Shown piece by piece: positions 47,459 through 59,479 of a stretch of 64,000 nt of DNA. Under the pieces are notes generated by a model, which was not told where the DNA came from, searched no databases, and saw only the letters and a program-made list of their open reading frames with translations. The DNA lies in contig WSUB01000008.1 in the NCBI GenBank assembly GCA_019633425.1, forward strand, positions 1 through 64,000. The letters run 5' to 3'. Position 1 is the stretch's first letter. The number at the start of each line of letters is the position of its first letter. Source of the stretch: Tulasnella sp. 424 (Eukaryota > Basidiomycota > Agaricomycetes > Cantharellales > Tulasnellaceae). The position numbers and the translations under genes were made by a program.

Positions 47459-47599
47459 CGAGTGGTTGTGTGGAGTGCAGAAAATGTAACGCCGCGTAGC
47501 CGTTCACTCTAAATGCAAGTCCAGTGCGGTCTCTTTGTGTGAGACGAATAATGAAAAACGCAAGCACGGAGAGTCGCTGGGCTGGTGCGCAACTTGAAT

Positions 47600-47702
47600 G
47601 GTCGAAGTAAGACGAATACAAACATCGCGATCTCCTCCAACGTCCAAACAACGCGTAAACAACGCCGGCAATCATCCGTCTGCGATTTGGTACCGGTCGC
47701 CA
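47600..47702 (+). repeat. Direct repeat, copy I
   Basis: Its first 57 bp match copy II (48212 onward) at roughly 80% by eye, including an uninterrupted CAAACAACGCGTAAACA. Origin unknown; could be a decayed mobile fragment. Confidence 0.5.
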
Positions 47703-48211
47703 GATGTTCAGTACAACTAACCGTTGATGTACACGCGGAACTTACAGAGAGAAGCTTAGATTTCTATATCAATGGTTAGGAGCGCGGGCAGAGGAAAGCC
47801 GTCTTTCGTCCTTCTCGCGAAGTTTCCACCCCCAACGTCGCAACCCAAACACAAGGTGTCCACTGCAGGCTTGGCCAGAGGTGAGAGACTTGTCGTAAGA
47901 GATGACTTTGCCATGGCTGTATATGTTGCACGGCTGCAAGGCGGCCACAACTTGCAGCATGAACTCACAAATCATAAGGAATCTCCCGACGCTCATGTCT
48001 GTAAAATCAGCTGTGATAGTGCACTCCACCTTGCTCCACACATCCGACCAGCTCGCCGGTGTTGCACCCAACCAGCAACTCAGAACACCCTAGGCTCCGG
48101 AAGCTAGCTCCATCCACGACCCGTCAATATCTACTTGCCCCTCTACACAATGGGTGTTTGTCTCACGTGACTGAAACCTTTTGGGCCGAAAACGGAAGTT
48201 CCGCTACGGGT

Positions 48212-48340
48212 GGAAGCAAGACGAATACAAACTTGACAATCTCCTTGACACCCAAACAACGCGTAAACACGCAGGCCAGGCCTCAAGCGCCGCCGTAAGT
48301 ACCACTGCTCTCCGTCTCGGACAGGATCAGAGACGTTCAG
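48212..48340 (+). repeat. Direct repeat, copy II
   Basis: Partner of the segment at 47600-47702, same orientation, slightly longer because of an insertion of about 25 bp before the shared GTTCAGTAC end. Confidence 0.5.
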
Positions 48341-49381
48341 TACTCCACCATGCATAATTTTAAGGATAAAAGCTTCAAGCTTTCCAATTGAATGATTAGA
48401 AACGCGCTCTGGTGGAGTACGTGGATCATTATCTCCTTCAAGGGTTAGGTACATAAAATGAAGTAAAAGGAACTGTGATATTCTCGCCTCGCGAAGCCTA
48501 ACCTCCCCTCTATATGCTACCTTGCTTTACACATTCAGCCACTTCACTGATGCGAAGCCTACGTTCCATTTAAACGGCTCTGGAGAACAGCCCAAAACTC
48601 CGCTCAACGGCGCGTCAACATTTACTGGCCATCCACGCAACCGGGGACTCTCGCTTACTACATTGGCACTAGTCGCGACCTGGGTGTGCGGCGCAGACAG
48701 GGTTATTCCCTCGACACTCCACCGTTCTATGAGAAAGGCTCTGGAGCATCGGCTGTCCGTGTCACCTGCTTAACCGCCCAGCTGCCTTTTAGTATCCTCT
48801 TCCGGCGCGATCATGACATCGAACTCTCCTTCTTGCTTATTTTACGGAGGTCGACATTTTGGCATTAGACAAGGGAAAACGAAGGGCGGCTCGGCTGAAG
48901 CGGTGCAAGAGGATCAACACGGCGCCGCGTAGTGTATCCGGATCACCTGGGTTGTGCACCACCAAGCATTAGTCTCAAACACCACTGATACTGTTACAGG
49001 AGATAAAGAAGAAAGTTACCTATTGACCGGAAAAGCCGGGCCGTCATCTTATCGACCGTCATTCGCATGGCGTCTGCATTACTGGAAAGTGTCAACTATC
49101 ACGATTTCCCTGCCAGTCTCGATGACATGTCGGAAAACTATAATACCTCGAGTATGAAAGCCTTCGCAACAGCCTGGAGAATCCTGCACAATAAGTGTTT
49201 GTTTCGTGTGGCTGAACAATATTTAGCACCGAATACAGAAGTTCTACTCAGAACCTCACGATTTCCTCACCTTCCAAGGCTGTGTCGGATGCTTCTATCT
49301 CACTACGCTCGAAGTTCTCGATCTCTCTTCATTTCTCGATTTCTGCTGCTCTCTCTGAGTCCCCTCTAACACGCTGCAGCC

Positions 49382-52300
49382 ATGTCGGGGAGATTGACGG
49401 CCTTTGCCAGACATCCGCTTTCAAAGCCGCCTGCAACATCCAATCAATTATCTCAGGTTCTCACAGGTGGTGTCTCGACACAGGAGCTCTACGATAAAAA
49501 TAATTCCACCAAGAGTGCCGCATTAGCTCTACTAAAGGTAGTCCCGCCTGCCAGTAGCGCCCAAGACTCGTCGGGCTAACAACTTCGATACCCCAGGACA
49601 CCAGCTGGCCACCCGAGTCAGAGGATGCCGCCCAAAATTTGTTACACACAATCAACAACTTACCTGACTTTCCTCGAGATGTAACCCCCGTCAAAGATAC
49701 TGTTGAGGAGTTCATCTAGTGAGTATGGCCATGAGCAGATAACGCGGCGCGCGCGCGCTAAAACTTGTTCTTCCACAGCGTCCTGGAAGCCGCACATACG
49801 AGGCTGAAGAAAGCGTCCGAGTCGTATGGAAGGAAAGAAAGAGGATTCAGTGAGGGTATTAAGTACAGCTTCGCTTCGCTTCGTCGCAGCAAATGTACCG
49901 ATATCTTGCGGACTTGCCGAGAAGATGTCGAGAAGGTCTCGATAAAGTTTCGCGTGAGTGGATAGATGTCCATATCGCCTTTCGAAGTCGCTCATATGAC
50001 CTTATAGAGTCGCTTAGACAGTGTAGCTACGATAGGTAAGTGGCTGGCTAAACTTGTTGACCAGGGCAAACTAATGGAATACCTGGTTCGACCGGGTTAG
50101 GAAAGGAAGGCTCAGATACGCCTTCCAGCCTTCAAAATCCATCAACCACACCCCTCTTTGAAGTGCAACGTTCTGTAGAGCCATCGGAACCCCCCAGTCT
50201 GAAGACGAAGCTCGCTGAGCAATCCATCACCTCGGAACATCCGGCCAGCCACAAACCATCTGTCCTAGGCTCGTCACCAGATTCCCCCGAAGATCTAAAA
50301 CCTCGTAGCACCATTCGAGAAGGAGCTCTAACTGCAGCCAGGAAGACATTCGAGGCTGTGGAAGTCGTATCTGGAGCGATTCCCGTCGTTGGCGATTACG
50401 TCGGAGTTGTCGCAAAAGTAGGACTGGGCTTGGTCAACATGATCGAGGTAAAATTATACTGGCTTTATCTGTCTCTTCGTGTCCTAACCTAGAGCTTCTA
50501 GACCATGGACAAAAACGAGGATGTGGCAAAGGAGCTGGCTTTCGACACATCCAAGCTATCCAAATATCTGGAACACTTTAGGAAGAAATCAGAAGTAGGG
50601 AACGGAGACGAGATGGCTGTGCACGTCCACGATCTGCAAGGGTACGTCGGTCCTCTTCATGCAACGAACCTAGAGTGGCAGGATGACGTGTTGCCAGGGA
50701 GCTCGAGAACATTCAGAAGAAAGTCGACCGATGGAATTCTTTGGGCCGCTTCAAGAAGGCCTTTTTATCTACCGACCACGCCGATGAACTCAAAGGTCAT
50801 CAGGATATTATTCAGACTGCTCTGGAAGAGATGCAGGTACGTTACGCATTCACGTCCACCATTCGGTCACCTCACTTTCGTCGATAATAGTTACTTGTCA
50901 GCTTGAAAACGAGTGATCTCATCGTCGAACTCAGTATGTTTTTACTCGCACTATTTTGTAGCCGGACTCTTCTGACACGTTTGATTTAGGGGATACGGAA
51001 CTGCGGGCGGAGCGGCGTCGTCTTCTAGACCGCTTAGGAGACGGAAGTTACGGAGCGAGAGGAAGCTCGATCGAAGATGTCGTATGCCTTCCTGGCACAA
51101 GAGTCGACATACTAGACCGCATTAACACCTGGATCAGAGATACTTCGGCCTCGGCGGAGCGTGTTCTCTGGATTCGGGGAATGGCGGGACGCGGGAAATC
51201 GACGATCGCATCTACTGTCGCCCACACTTGGGCATCGAAAGGGTCCTGTGCCATTTTTCATTTTCGCCGCGGCCAAAATGCGTCGGGCGACCAGTTTGTT
51301 TGTGCGCTGGCCAGGCAACTTGGAAAAGGCTTGGTTCCCGAAGTAAAGAATGCGATCCTGGATTGCGTGAAGGACAACGAAGATATCGCAAAGGGACGCC
51401 TTGACCAGCAGTTCAAATCTCTCTTCGTCGCTTCACTTGGGAAGCTTCAGGATCACGGCCATCCGATCGTTATCATCGTTGATGCCCTCGACGAATGCCA
51501 TAGCGTCGCCGACACGGTGCGATTCGTGCGGCTCATTGATCAGCACTCTTCATTCCTCCCTGCCAATGTCAAATTCCTCCTTACATGTCGCCCTGAAGCA
51601 CCTCTCCTTGTCGCCCTTGAACCAAAGAAGTGGCACGCGGAAGACCTCGACTCGATACCACACGTCTCTGACGACATTACTCGGTTTATCGAACAAGCCT
51701 GCGCGAAAATCAGAGATGACCATAGTCTCCCGGAGAACTGGCCTTCGCCGGCCGATGTAGAAGGCATCGTCGACATGTCCCAGGGTCTGTTTCAATGGGC
51801 TCGTACGGCAATCACACACGTCGGGGATAGGTCGCCTATCCATCGACTGCGAGAATTGCTGAGACGCTCATTGGCGTGGGAGGGACTCGACGATCTGTAC
51901 CACCAAATCCTTTCCAAAGCGTTCAACGAGGTGGGAAAAAACTCGGAGCGCAAACAGCTGCTATCGTGGGTGCTAGAAACACTCATAGTAGCGCCTTATC
52001 CTGTATCACTTGAGGTCATCGCTTTCCTGTACGCCGACCACGAAATCTTCAACGGTCAAGAAGATACTGTCCGGTTTCTGCGGAACGACATTCTCGCGGA
52101 CCTGAACTCCCTTCTTCATATCCCCAAATCCCCATGCGAACCGCTGCGTCTGATGCATACATCCATTCGCGATCTTCTAGTGGCCCCAGGACGGTGCGAA
52201 AATCAGCATTATTTCGTTGAGCCCAATCGCGGCCACCAGCGCCTCGCCAGCGTCAGCCTTGGAATCATGGAACGTGACCTCAAGAAAAACATATGCAATT

Positions 52301-54967
52301 TGTCGGACCTTTCCAAGGCCAACTCCGAGGTCCAAGATGCGGTGGAGAGTTATGTACCCAAGGGACTTCGATACTGCTGTCGTGCATGGTCCATTCATTT
52401 GACAAATGGGATACCATGGCCGGAGAATAGTGGGGCGACTGGCAGCGATGTCTTACGCCAGTTCAAATCGGTTAGCGAAAAGAAGCTCCTCGCCTGGGTT
52501 GAAGTTATGAGTTTGATCGGAGCTACAAATGACGCATTCACCGTCGCAAAGCAGGTGCATCAGTGGCTTCTAGTGAGCATTTCAGATCAAAATTACGGTG
52601 CATAAAGTGCTGTAACTGATCTAACCATGGGGTTCGCAGCGATGGCCCCAGGATGTGTCCCCCGGTGACTTAGCCGCTCTCTGGAATGACACCCAGCGAT
52701 TCATCCCCCTATTTTCCGAGCCAATCTCGTTCGGTGCCCTTCACATTTATGCCTCAGCCCTCCCACACTGCCCAACGGGCACAAGCCTATGGGCGAGGTA
52801 TGGAGGTCAAGCAACAGCCCGAATTCTGCAGGGCAGGCGGCCACTCAACTGGCCAGCTAACATTTGGACATCAACGTTCAATTCACCTGTACAAATCATT
52901 TTATTCTCGCCGGACGGCAGGGTTCTGGCATGTTCTTTGCAGGACAAGGTTCAATTGTTGGATGCTCAGACTGGGGCACCCTTGGGAGACCCTCTGACCG
53001 ATCAGATCAGAACCATTACCTTTTCTCCAGACAGCAAAGTTCTGGAATCTGTGACGTATGACGGAGCGGTTCGACTTTGGGACGTTCAGACTGGTGCATC
53101 AATGGGCGACCCTCTGGGCGGTCACGAAGGCCAGGTCGACTCCGTTGCCTTCTCGCCGGACAGCAAAGTCCTGACATCTGGGTCGAGAGACTTGGCGTCT
53201 ATACTACGGGTCACTGAAAATGGAGCACCAGCGGCCGACCATCCGACCGGTCACATAAGCTTTTCGCTGGATGGCCAATTTCTGGCATCGTCGCATGGCA
53301 GCACCGTTCGATTATGGGACAGTCAAACGAGAGCACCAGTGGGCGACCCTCTAACCGGACACGAAGGAGAAATCATATTTCTCGTCTTCTCACCAGACGG
53401 CAAGGTTCTAGCATCCGCGTCGTGGGACCACACGATTCGATTATGGGATTCTCAGACCGCAACGCCCGTGGGTGTACCTCTGACCGGACACAAAAATAAG
53501 ATCAGCCATGTTGTATTTTCACCGGACAGCAAGGTTCTGGCATCTGGGTCGTCTCGCGGCACAGTTCGATTATGGGATGCTCAGACTGGAAAACCAGTGG
53601 GCGACCCACTAACCGGACACAAACACGGGACCATATTTCTCGTCTTTTCACCGGACGGCAAGTTCGTGGTATCTGGCGGATATGATGGCGTGATTCGATC
53701 ATGGGATTCTCAGACCGGCGCACGAGTGGGCAACCTTCTGACCGGCCACAAGCACAATATCACCTCCGTTGCCTTTTCGCCGGACGGAAAGGTTCTGGCA
53801 TCTGTATCAGAGGACAAGACCGTTCGATTATGGGATACTCCGACTGGGGCAACGGTGGGCGACCCCCTGACGGTTCACCGTGACAAACACTCGATCGACT
53901 CCGTTGTCTTTTCACCAGACGGCAAGGTTCTGGCATCTATATCTCCTAACAGGACGGTTCAGTTGTGGGATGCTCAGACTGGAGCAGCGGTGGGCGACCC
54001 TCTGAACTGTCGCAATAACCCGATCTGCTGCCTTGTCTTTTCGCCAGGCGGCAAGTTCCTGACATCCGTGGGGTATGACTGGACGGCTCGATTATGGGAT
54101 GCTCAGACCGGGGCGGCGGTGGGCTACCCTCTGACCGGCCGGATCTACTCCGTTGCCTTTTCGCCAGATGGCAAGGTTCTGGTGTCTGGGTCGGATGACG
54201 ACACGGTTCGCTTATGGGATGTTCAGACTGCGACACCCGTGGGTGAACCTCTGACCGGACACAAAAACATCAACCATGTTGTCTTTTCCCCGGACAGCAA
54301 GGTTCTGGCATCTGGGTCGGATGACGGCACGGTTCAATTATGGGATGCTCAGACTGGAGAACCAATGGGCGACCCTCTAATTGGACACAAAGACGGGATC
54401 CTATTTCTCGTCTTTTCACCGGACGGCAAGGTTTTGGCATCTGGGTCGCATTACAATACGGTTCAATTGTGGGATGTTCAGACTGGTGCGCCAGTGGGCA
54501 ACCCTCTGACCAATGAGGAGCCCTTGCTTCCCGCCTTTTCGCCGGACGGCAAGGTCTTGGTATCTGGATCGGATCAAACGGTTCGACTATGGGATGCTCA
54601 GACTGGGGCACCAGTTGGTGCACCTATGACTGGTCACGAACGCCAGATCACCTCCGTTGTCTTTTCACCGGACGGCAAGGTCCTGGCATCACACTCATCC
54701 GACAGGGTAGTTAAACTATGGGATCCCTTCACTTGCCAAGAATACACCGGTTCTCTTAATGATTTTACTCTCAGACATCTTCTTTTCGACTCACCCTGGA
54801 TATCCCATAATTCCAAGCGGTTGTTCTGGTTACCCCCTCACTACCAGAGTGAACGTCGGTTAGAAATCCTATTCTCCCATGGCAGACTTGCTTTTGGATA
54901 TGATGAAGGCTTTGTTATCATGGATGTTTCTGAGTGCCTGGAGTTTTTACTTCACTCTGTACGATAG
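49382..54967 (+). CDS. NLR-like STAND receptor: MLKL-like N-domain, NACHT, WD40 propeller
   Basis: Starts MSGRLTAFARHPLSK. The N-terminal exons encode a helical region, including a glycine/valine-rich stretch (VVSGAIPVVGDYVGVVAKVG) and FKKAFLSTDHADELKGHQDI, resembling the four-helix HeLo/MLKL-type domains of fungal NLRs. The NACHT NTPase has Walker A GMAGRGKST, Walker B IVIIVDALDEC and the sensor region FLLTCRPEAP. A linker follows with LRLMHTSIRDLL, typical before repeats, and ends in FGALHIYASALPHCP. The last exon codes for about 15 WD40 units of very similar sequence (FSPDGKVLASGSDDGTVRLW type). The C-terminus reads LFWLPPHYQSERRLEILFSH. An in-frame intron around 52574-52640 joins the NACHT and WD40 exons. 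Inferred role: non-self recognition and regulated cell death. Confidence 0.82.
52900..54740 (+). repeat. WD40-coding tandem repeats, about 15 units of 120-130 bp
   Basis: Each unit contains TTTTCACCGGACGGCAAGG-like DNA followed by TGGGATGCTCAGACTGG-like DNA. Units 5-7 and 11-13 form matching blocks: each reads TATPVG, then the HVVFSPDSKVLASGS type, then the FLVFSPDGK type. This shows that a three-blade segment was duplicated. Unit 3 has lost the RLWD core and is degenerate. Confidence 0.8.
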
Positions 54968-56131
54968 AATCACATTGACATATTTAGATATTGGCATGCA
55001 TACACTTCCCAACAAAGCGGAGTCGACACGGATGTGGATGATGGCAGGAGCGAACTCGGGGATTAGAATGATATTCTTGATGGATCGGAGAAAGAAACGG
55101 GGTATTGGGATGCTATCTTTTTTTGGTGCGATGGATGAGAAACGTCGGTGCGCTGTTCGGACACAACTATGCCCTTACCAGATTCTCAACCGCTAGATAG
55201 AAGAATTGGAGCTGATGAAGCTCCCGACAACAAAGGAAGTATGAAGTTGAGAGTCAGTTTAACAGCGAGGAGTGGATCAGGTCGAAGACGTCGCACGAGA
55301 TCGGACAGCAGCTAGAGCTCCAGCCTTATGGGTCGGGTCAGCTATCATGAATGTCCTCTGATACTTAATCGACTTGAATAAGAAGAATGGCAAACGTATC
55401 GAACGAGACCATACGCTCAAGTCGATCAAAGCTGCTTACACCTCCACCAGGGGCGTGGAACAAGCCCAGATTGACCCTCCAGACCAATTTCATGAAAATT
55501 TAATAATCATTAAGTTCACAGTGCCAATGTCCGCGCTTTCAAGATTGAGCATCTGAACGTCGTCGCCGCCAGAACTCGTCGACGCGAAGGCGAGTAGACG
55601 GTTAGGGCACCCCATCCAGCGCCAAGTATGGGCACCGGGACACCCAGTATCAATATATGGAGCAACCAAAACTTACGGGACACCTAGCCTTCCCTGAAGG
55701 GGGGAAGCCGCCTGTCGGAAAATCAGAACGCGTAGAGACCTCCTCAGCGATTGCATAAGATCCGATTCCCTGTAGCTAATCCATGAGTTCTATAAAAGTG
55801 ACAAGGACTCGGATCGGTTGCTGACGCAGATTATGTCCTGATTTTTATGTCACTTAGCGGTGGATTCCATTTCATCACCATTCATTTATGAGGCATCATT
55901 AAAATCTGGGACGCACGACGTTATTCACGCGGAAACCCTGACCAAGTCCCGGAAACCGAGGCGGAGAAGCCGAACGACGAACATCCACCAGCTGCTGTAT
56001 ATCGTGCAAAAGCTCCGGTGGAAGATGTGTCGTATTCTACGACCGGGAGCGCTGGAGCAAGAGTAATTCTTGCACTGCTTCTAAGCAAGGAGTAAGTGCG
56101 GTTATGCCTCCTATGCTGAACAGCCGCTAAA
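54968..56131. other. Intergenic after the NLR gene
   Basis: No supported gene. Open frames (54879-55196, 55374-55556, 55860-56066) show no recognisable content. A local repeat GGGACACC occurs at about 55637 and 55678. Confidence 0.4.
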
Positions 56132-57148
56132 TTGCCCTACCCCAGATCTGATACAATCCAAGTAGTGGAATTTGAACTGCCTCAGGGCTTAGACCCAGTT
56201 GAAGTACACGATTTTGTAGAATCTCCCGGCATTGTTGGGTTCTACATGGGTACTTTGCACGTGCAAGACGGCCTCGTGGCTGCCCTTGGAAGCGTGTTCG
56301 AACTCGGAGTCTTCCCTGCACATCAGCGTTTTCGACTACAAATGGAATTTGATGTGGGTGATAGATACAGGCTTAGATGGATTTAACAGACTGGTTAGTC
56401 TTTGCTCTCATTCCCCTGCCAACGATCAAGCTGACATGCAGCACTAGTGGGATATGTTCTCGTAGGGAGAGGACTGGATCTTGTTCCGAGAGGACGGAAA
56501 GACCCTCACCTTCCACGCTTGGTTCGATGTCCCCCAGCTCCTTTCACAAACCCCTGAGCTATCAGGAACTCGTAGAACTATAAACCATGCGCCCGACTCT
56601 TCCAGGAGCGTGGAACTCACAAATCCCCTCGCCTCCGCAAACTACATCGGCTGGATGACTATCCATCCTTGGAATACGTCAAATCATCGTACGCGGAATC
56701 TGATCCCGGCGTCTGGCTCTTCCCGTATTATTGGAGATGACGATCTACCGGCGTCCGGCCGTCTAATGTATAGACACGATATCGATCCGGATTATATATC
56801 GCATATCTTAAGGCGCCCGGAGACGCCTATGGAACGCCCCCATCGCTTTAGCCTCGTGCTATCGGACGTAACGGAGCCCTCTCAGCCCTTAAGGTCGCTG
56901 TGGATTACAAGCACCTGTGGTAAACGTTGGGTTTGGATAGGACGGACGAAGGAAGGCGTTCTCCAGCTCGCTATGCTCTTGCTTACAGAGATGCCAGAGC
57001 ACCCTGGAACTGGAATCGAGCACATACGCATTCTGGATGTCTATCTACGGCGGCTGAGTTGGACTTGTGGGACGAAACAGCTACGCTGGTACTGCTCGCG
57101 AAGGAGGACTCCAGAAGCGGTCACAAAATCCACCTCCTAAGATTCTGA
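56132..57148 (+). pseudogene. Unresolved or decaying gene, unknown product
   Basis: The first open segment contains IQVVEFELPQGLDPVEVHDF and GVFPAHQRFRLQMEFD. A phase-0 intron (GTGGGT to CTCGTAG) would join it to GEDWILFREDGKTLTFHAWF. This frame runs on to about 56900, but the residues after VLSDVTEPSQ look random. A second frame resumes with LSALKVAVDYKHLW, a TAA, then RYALAYRDARAPWNWNRAHT and LDLWDETATLVLLAKEDSRS, ending HLLRF at 57148. I cannot join the two by a normal intron. Either a splice pattern is missed or the gene carries a frameshift and an in-frame stop. No family recognised. Confidence 0.35.
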
Positions 57149-57857
57149 CCGACTTCTAGCACTTATGGATTAAAATGGGGCTCATTAGGATCTTAACGGA
57201 GGCTACCGGATATTTTGGTCCCTGTAATTTATCACTATGTAACTTCTGCAGTATGTAATAGTTAGCTCTTAATCGTGTTGCGTTTTGTTCCAATGCCTCG
57301 TGGCATAGCATCACTGCAATGGATACAACAAGCGTCCCGGCCCAGAGAATACCTGGGGGCCGACGACGGACGACAGCGGACAGCCCTTTTGGCTACAGAA
57401 CGCTTTTGAACCACCCATGCAACAGTTCTGGTGAATTCCTCGCATACTAAGCTGAATATACGGGTTTCGACTTTCACTACACCTCGGTCGACCGGGAAAG
57501 AACATGCTCGTCGTCGCTCGAAAGGCGTTTTGTGTATAATTACAGCTTTATTTATTGATCAGAAAGTCAGAATACAATACTCAGCGATGCGGTAATTTAC
57601 TGAGATATCCGTATATGCAGAGTTCTACAATATAAGAGGGAAGTGCGAGTCCAAACGGATGGAGAAATCGACCAACAGAATGGAGACGCAACAACATGCG
57701 GACGAGTCGAGAGAGAAACAAACTTGAAAGGAAAATAAACAATAAAGATATTAAGCGCCAGTCTCGGCATCGTTCGACTTGGCTTGAACGCTGACACACA
57801 ACTGTCCAGCAGCGGTATTATGCTTTCGCATAAACGAGCTGCATCGCTTCGCTTCCA
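57149..57857. other. Intergenic 3' of F-box gene
   Basis: 3' flank of the minus-strand F-box gene and of the unresolved gene. AT-rich at 57530-57600 and 57720-57755. No gene seen. Confidence 0.4.
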
Positions 57858-59273
57858 TCAGGATGCCGAATCGCCAGCTGTCCTCCCGTTTTCCTTCGAC
57901 ACCCTCAAAGGCCCCTCAAGCCTTCTTCCCATTCTGAGCTCATCGGCCTGCTTCTGCACCAGATCGACCCACTCATATACTCCTCCACGATCCTTAGTCC
58001 TGATTCGAATTCGAAACGACGGTCCTTTTCCTGCTACACCATCAGCGAAGGAACCTGACCTCCACTCAAAAATCGGCGTCGCGCTTGGGATATCTTGCCA
58101 GTCAAACCACTGACGCTCTTCTTCCGGGTAGACGAAATTGGTGGCTATACGCTTTCGGAGCGTGTTGAGGAAGTGCTGCCAACTGAACCCCAGCAGATTC
58201 CACTCCAACTTGGCCATGCCAGCACCACTGCTCTTGATCTTCGAGCCCCTCAGCTGATCTAGATCGAATGCGATGTCGTATTCCGTGCAATTGGGTGCAT
58301 TGAGTCGAGTGAAAAGTTGTCCGAACTCGGCCGAGGTGTCGAGTGTCGAGAAGGAGAACGACTCCAATCTCGGCAAGTTGAAGACCTCGATGTCCTGCTT
58401 CAACCTTTCTTCTCCGATGGCGAACTTGATGTTGACAAGCTTGAGGTGCCGAATGGTGTGATTTATGGCAAGGACGCCGATCAGGTGAAGGGTGTTGACC
58501 CACGATGGGTTGACGATGTGCAAGCGTTCCAGCTGGCGGGCGAACGTGTAGTCCCCAAGATCGGGTGTCACCCCGTGGACGCACAGGACACGCAGGTTGG
58601 GTGCGGCACTCTTGAAGTCCAACGGTTTCCAGGTCGAGAGCGGCATGTTGTTCCTGGTCCCGACGTAGACTTCTTTGAGGCCGGGGGCGGGCCTGGCGGG
58701 GACATCGAACAAAGCGCGGACAATATGATTCCCTTTGCCGGCGGGGAAGTCCATCACGACGAGAGAGCACCATCTCTGGCGGTTACGTTCAACCCTATTG
58801 ATGAACTTGCTGAATCCGCGAAGCTCCCCGTCCGTTGGTTCCAACCCCGCGGTGCTCGCGAAGAGCACAATCTCGACCCCCTCGTTCTTCGACCGGGCTA
58901 GGTACGTATCCACAACGTTGAGTGGTATGACGTTCGCCACGTGCGCCCAGAGTTTGGGAAGTTCTTCAATCGTGCGTTTCCATCTCTTGCAAACCTTCGT
59001 CAGGGCGTAGATCTGCTTGTAATACGATTTGATCGGACGAGGAGTGTATCCTGGCTCGATTTCGTGGGTGCAGGGTATAATGGGAAGAACGAGTTGCATT
59101 ATATTCTTCTGGGCTTCTGGTGGAAGGTCGTTGAAGGATTTGGGCGGACGAACTCGTCGTGATGGTCCATCTTTAAGATTGACCAAGCTGGACAAGCACC
59201 GGGAGATGAAGTCGGATCCTGGCAGAATTGAGCTCGCTGGAGACGAAGTTGACTTCTCCTTGGGGATGTCCAA
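57858..59273 (-). CDS. F-box / leucine-rich repeat-like protein
   Basis: A 471-residue uninterrupted frame starting MDIPKEKSTS. An F-box-like segment sits near residues 45-95: FNDLPPEAQKNIMQLVLPII, then YALTKVCKRWKRTIEELPKL ending in W, the usual end of the box. The rest has leucine-rich strands (PNLRVLCVHGVTPDL, LERLHIVNPSWVNTLHLIG, IRHLKLVNIKF, LPRLESFSFSTLD), as in agaricomycete F-box proteins that act as SCF substrate receptors. The C-terminus is basic and charged. Different in sequence from the F-box at 1461-3103. A 223-residue open frame at 58102-58773 on the same strand is a frame shadow. Confidence 0.7.
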   Translation of the reverse strand: MDIPKEKSTSSPASSILPGSDFISRCLSSLVNLKDGPSRRVRPPKSFNDLPPEAQKNIMQLVLPIIPCTHEIEPGYTPRPIKSYYKQIYALTKVCKRWKRTIEELPKLWAHVANVIPLNVVDTYLARSKNEGVEIVLFASTAGLEPTDGELRGFSKFINRVERNRQRWCSLVVMDFPAGKGNHIVRALFDVPARPAPGLKEVYVGTRNNMPLSTWKPLDFKSAAPNLRVLCVHGVTPDLGDYTFARQLERLHIVNPSWVNTLHLIGVLAINHTIRHLKLVNIKFAIGEERLKQDIEVFNLPRLESFSFSTLDTSAEFGQLFTRLNAPNCTEYDIAFDLDQLRGSKIKSSGAGMAKLEWNLLGFSWQHFLNTLRKRIATNFVYPEEERQWFDWQDIPSATPIFEWRSGSFADGVAGKGPSFRIRIRTKDRGGVYEWVDLVQKQADELRMGRRLEGPLRVSKENGRTAGDSAS

Positions 59274-59479
59274 TTTGGCCCGTTTGGCTAAGGGACCAAA
59301 TAACCATCAGTGTCGACCATTCCGAAACGAGCCACATGAGTAGTTCAGATATACCTGGGGGAAAGTTTCCTGTCGACGTGGGAGATGTGGTATCTACATC
59401 TCCTGAAGGGCGAGGAAGTGGATTCTGGGGAGCTGAGGTCGACTCTGGCGGGAAGGAAGCGCAAGCAAGTTAGCGGACA

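Larger units (their letters stand above)
47459..49381. other. 1.9-kb intergenic region with diverged direct repeats
   Basis: No gene supported. Open frames such as 49067-49369 show no family features. Two related segments, about 47600-47700 and 48212-48340, share AAGACGAATACAAAC and CAAACAACGCGTAAACA and both run into GTTCAGTAC. Shorter similarity links 48115-48170 with 48610-48660. The part nearest 49381 should hold the promoter of the NACHT-WD40 gene; 49300-49360 is C/T-rich. Confidence 0.5.

Noticed and set aside
49742..49760. CGCGCGCGCG run as a possible Z-DNA site
   Set aside because: Short, inside an intron of the NLR gene, and a similar run occurs at about 30958-30970. Likely simple repeats.
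53314..54623. Several plus- and minus-strand frames in the WD40 region
   Set aside because: They recur with the repeat period and are translations of the WD40 repeats in wrong frames.
58102..58901. Frames of 223 aa (minus) and 194 aa (plus) within the F-box gene
   Set aside because: Out-of-frame shadows of the 471-residue F-box protein, without family resemblance.
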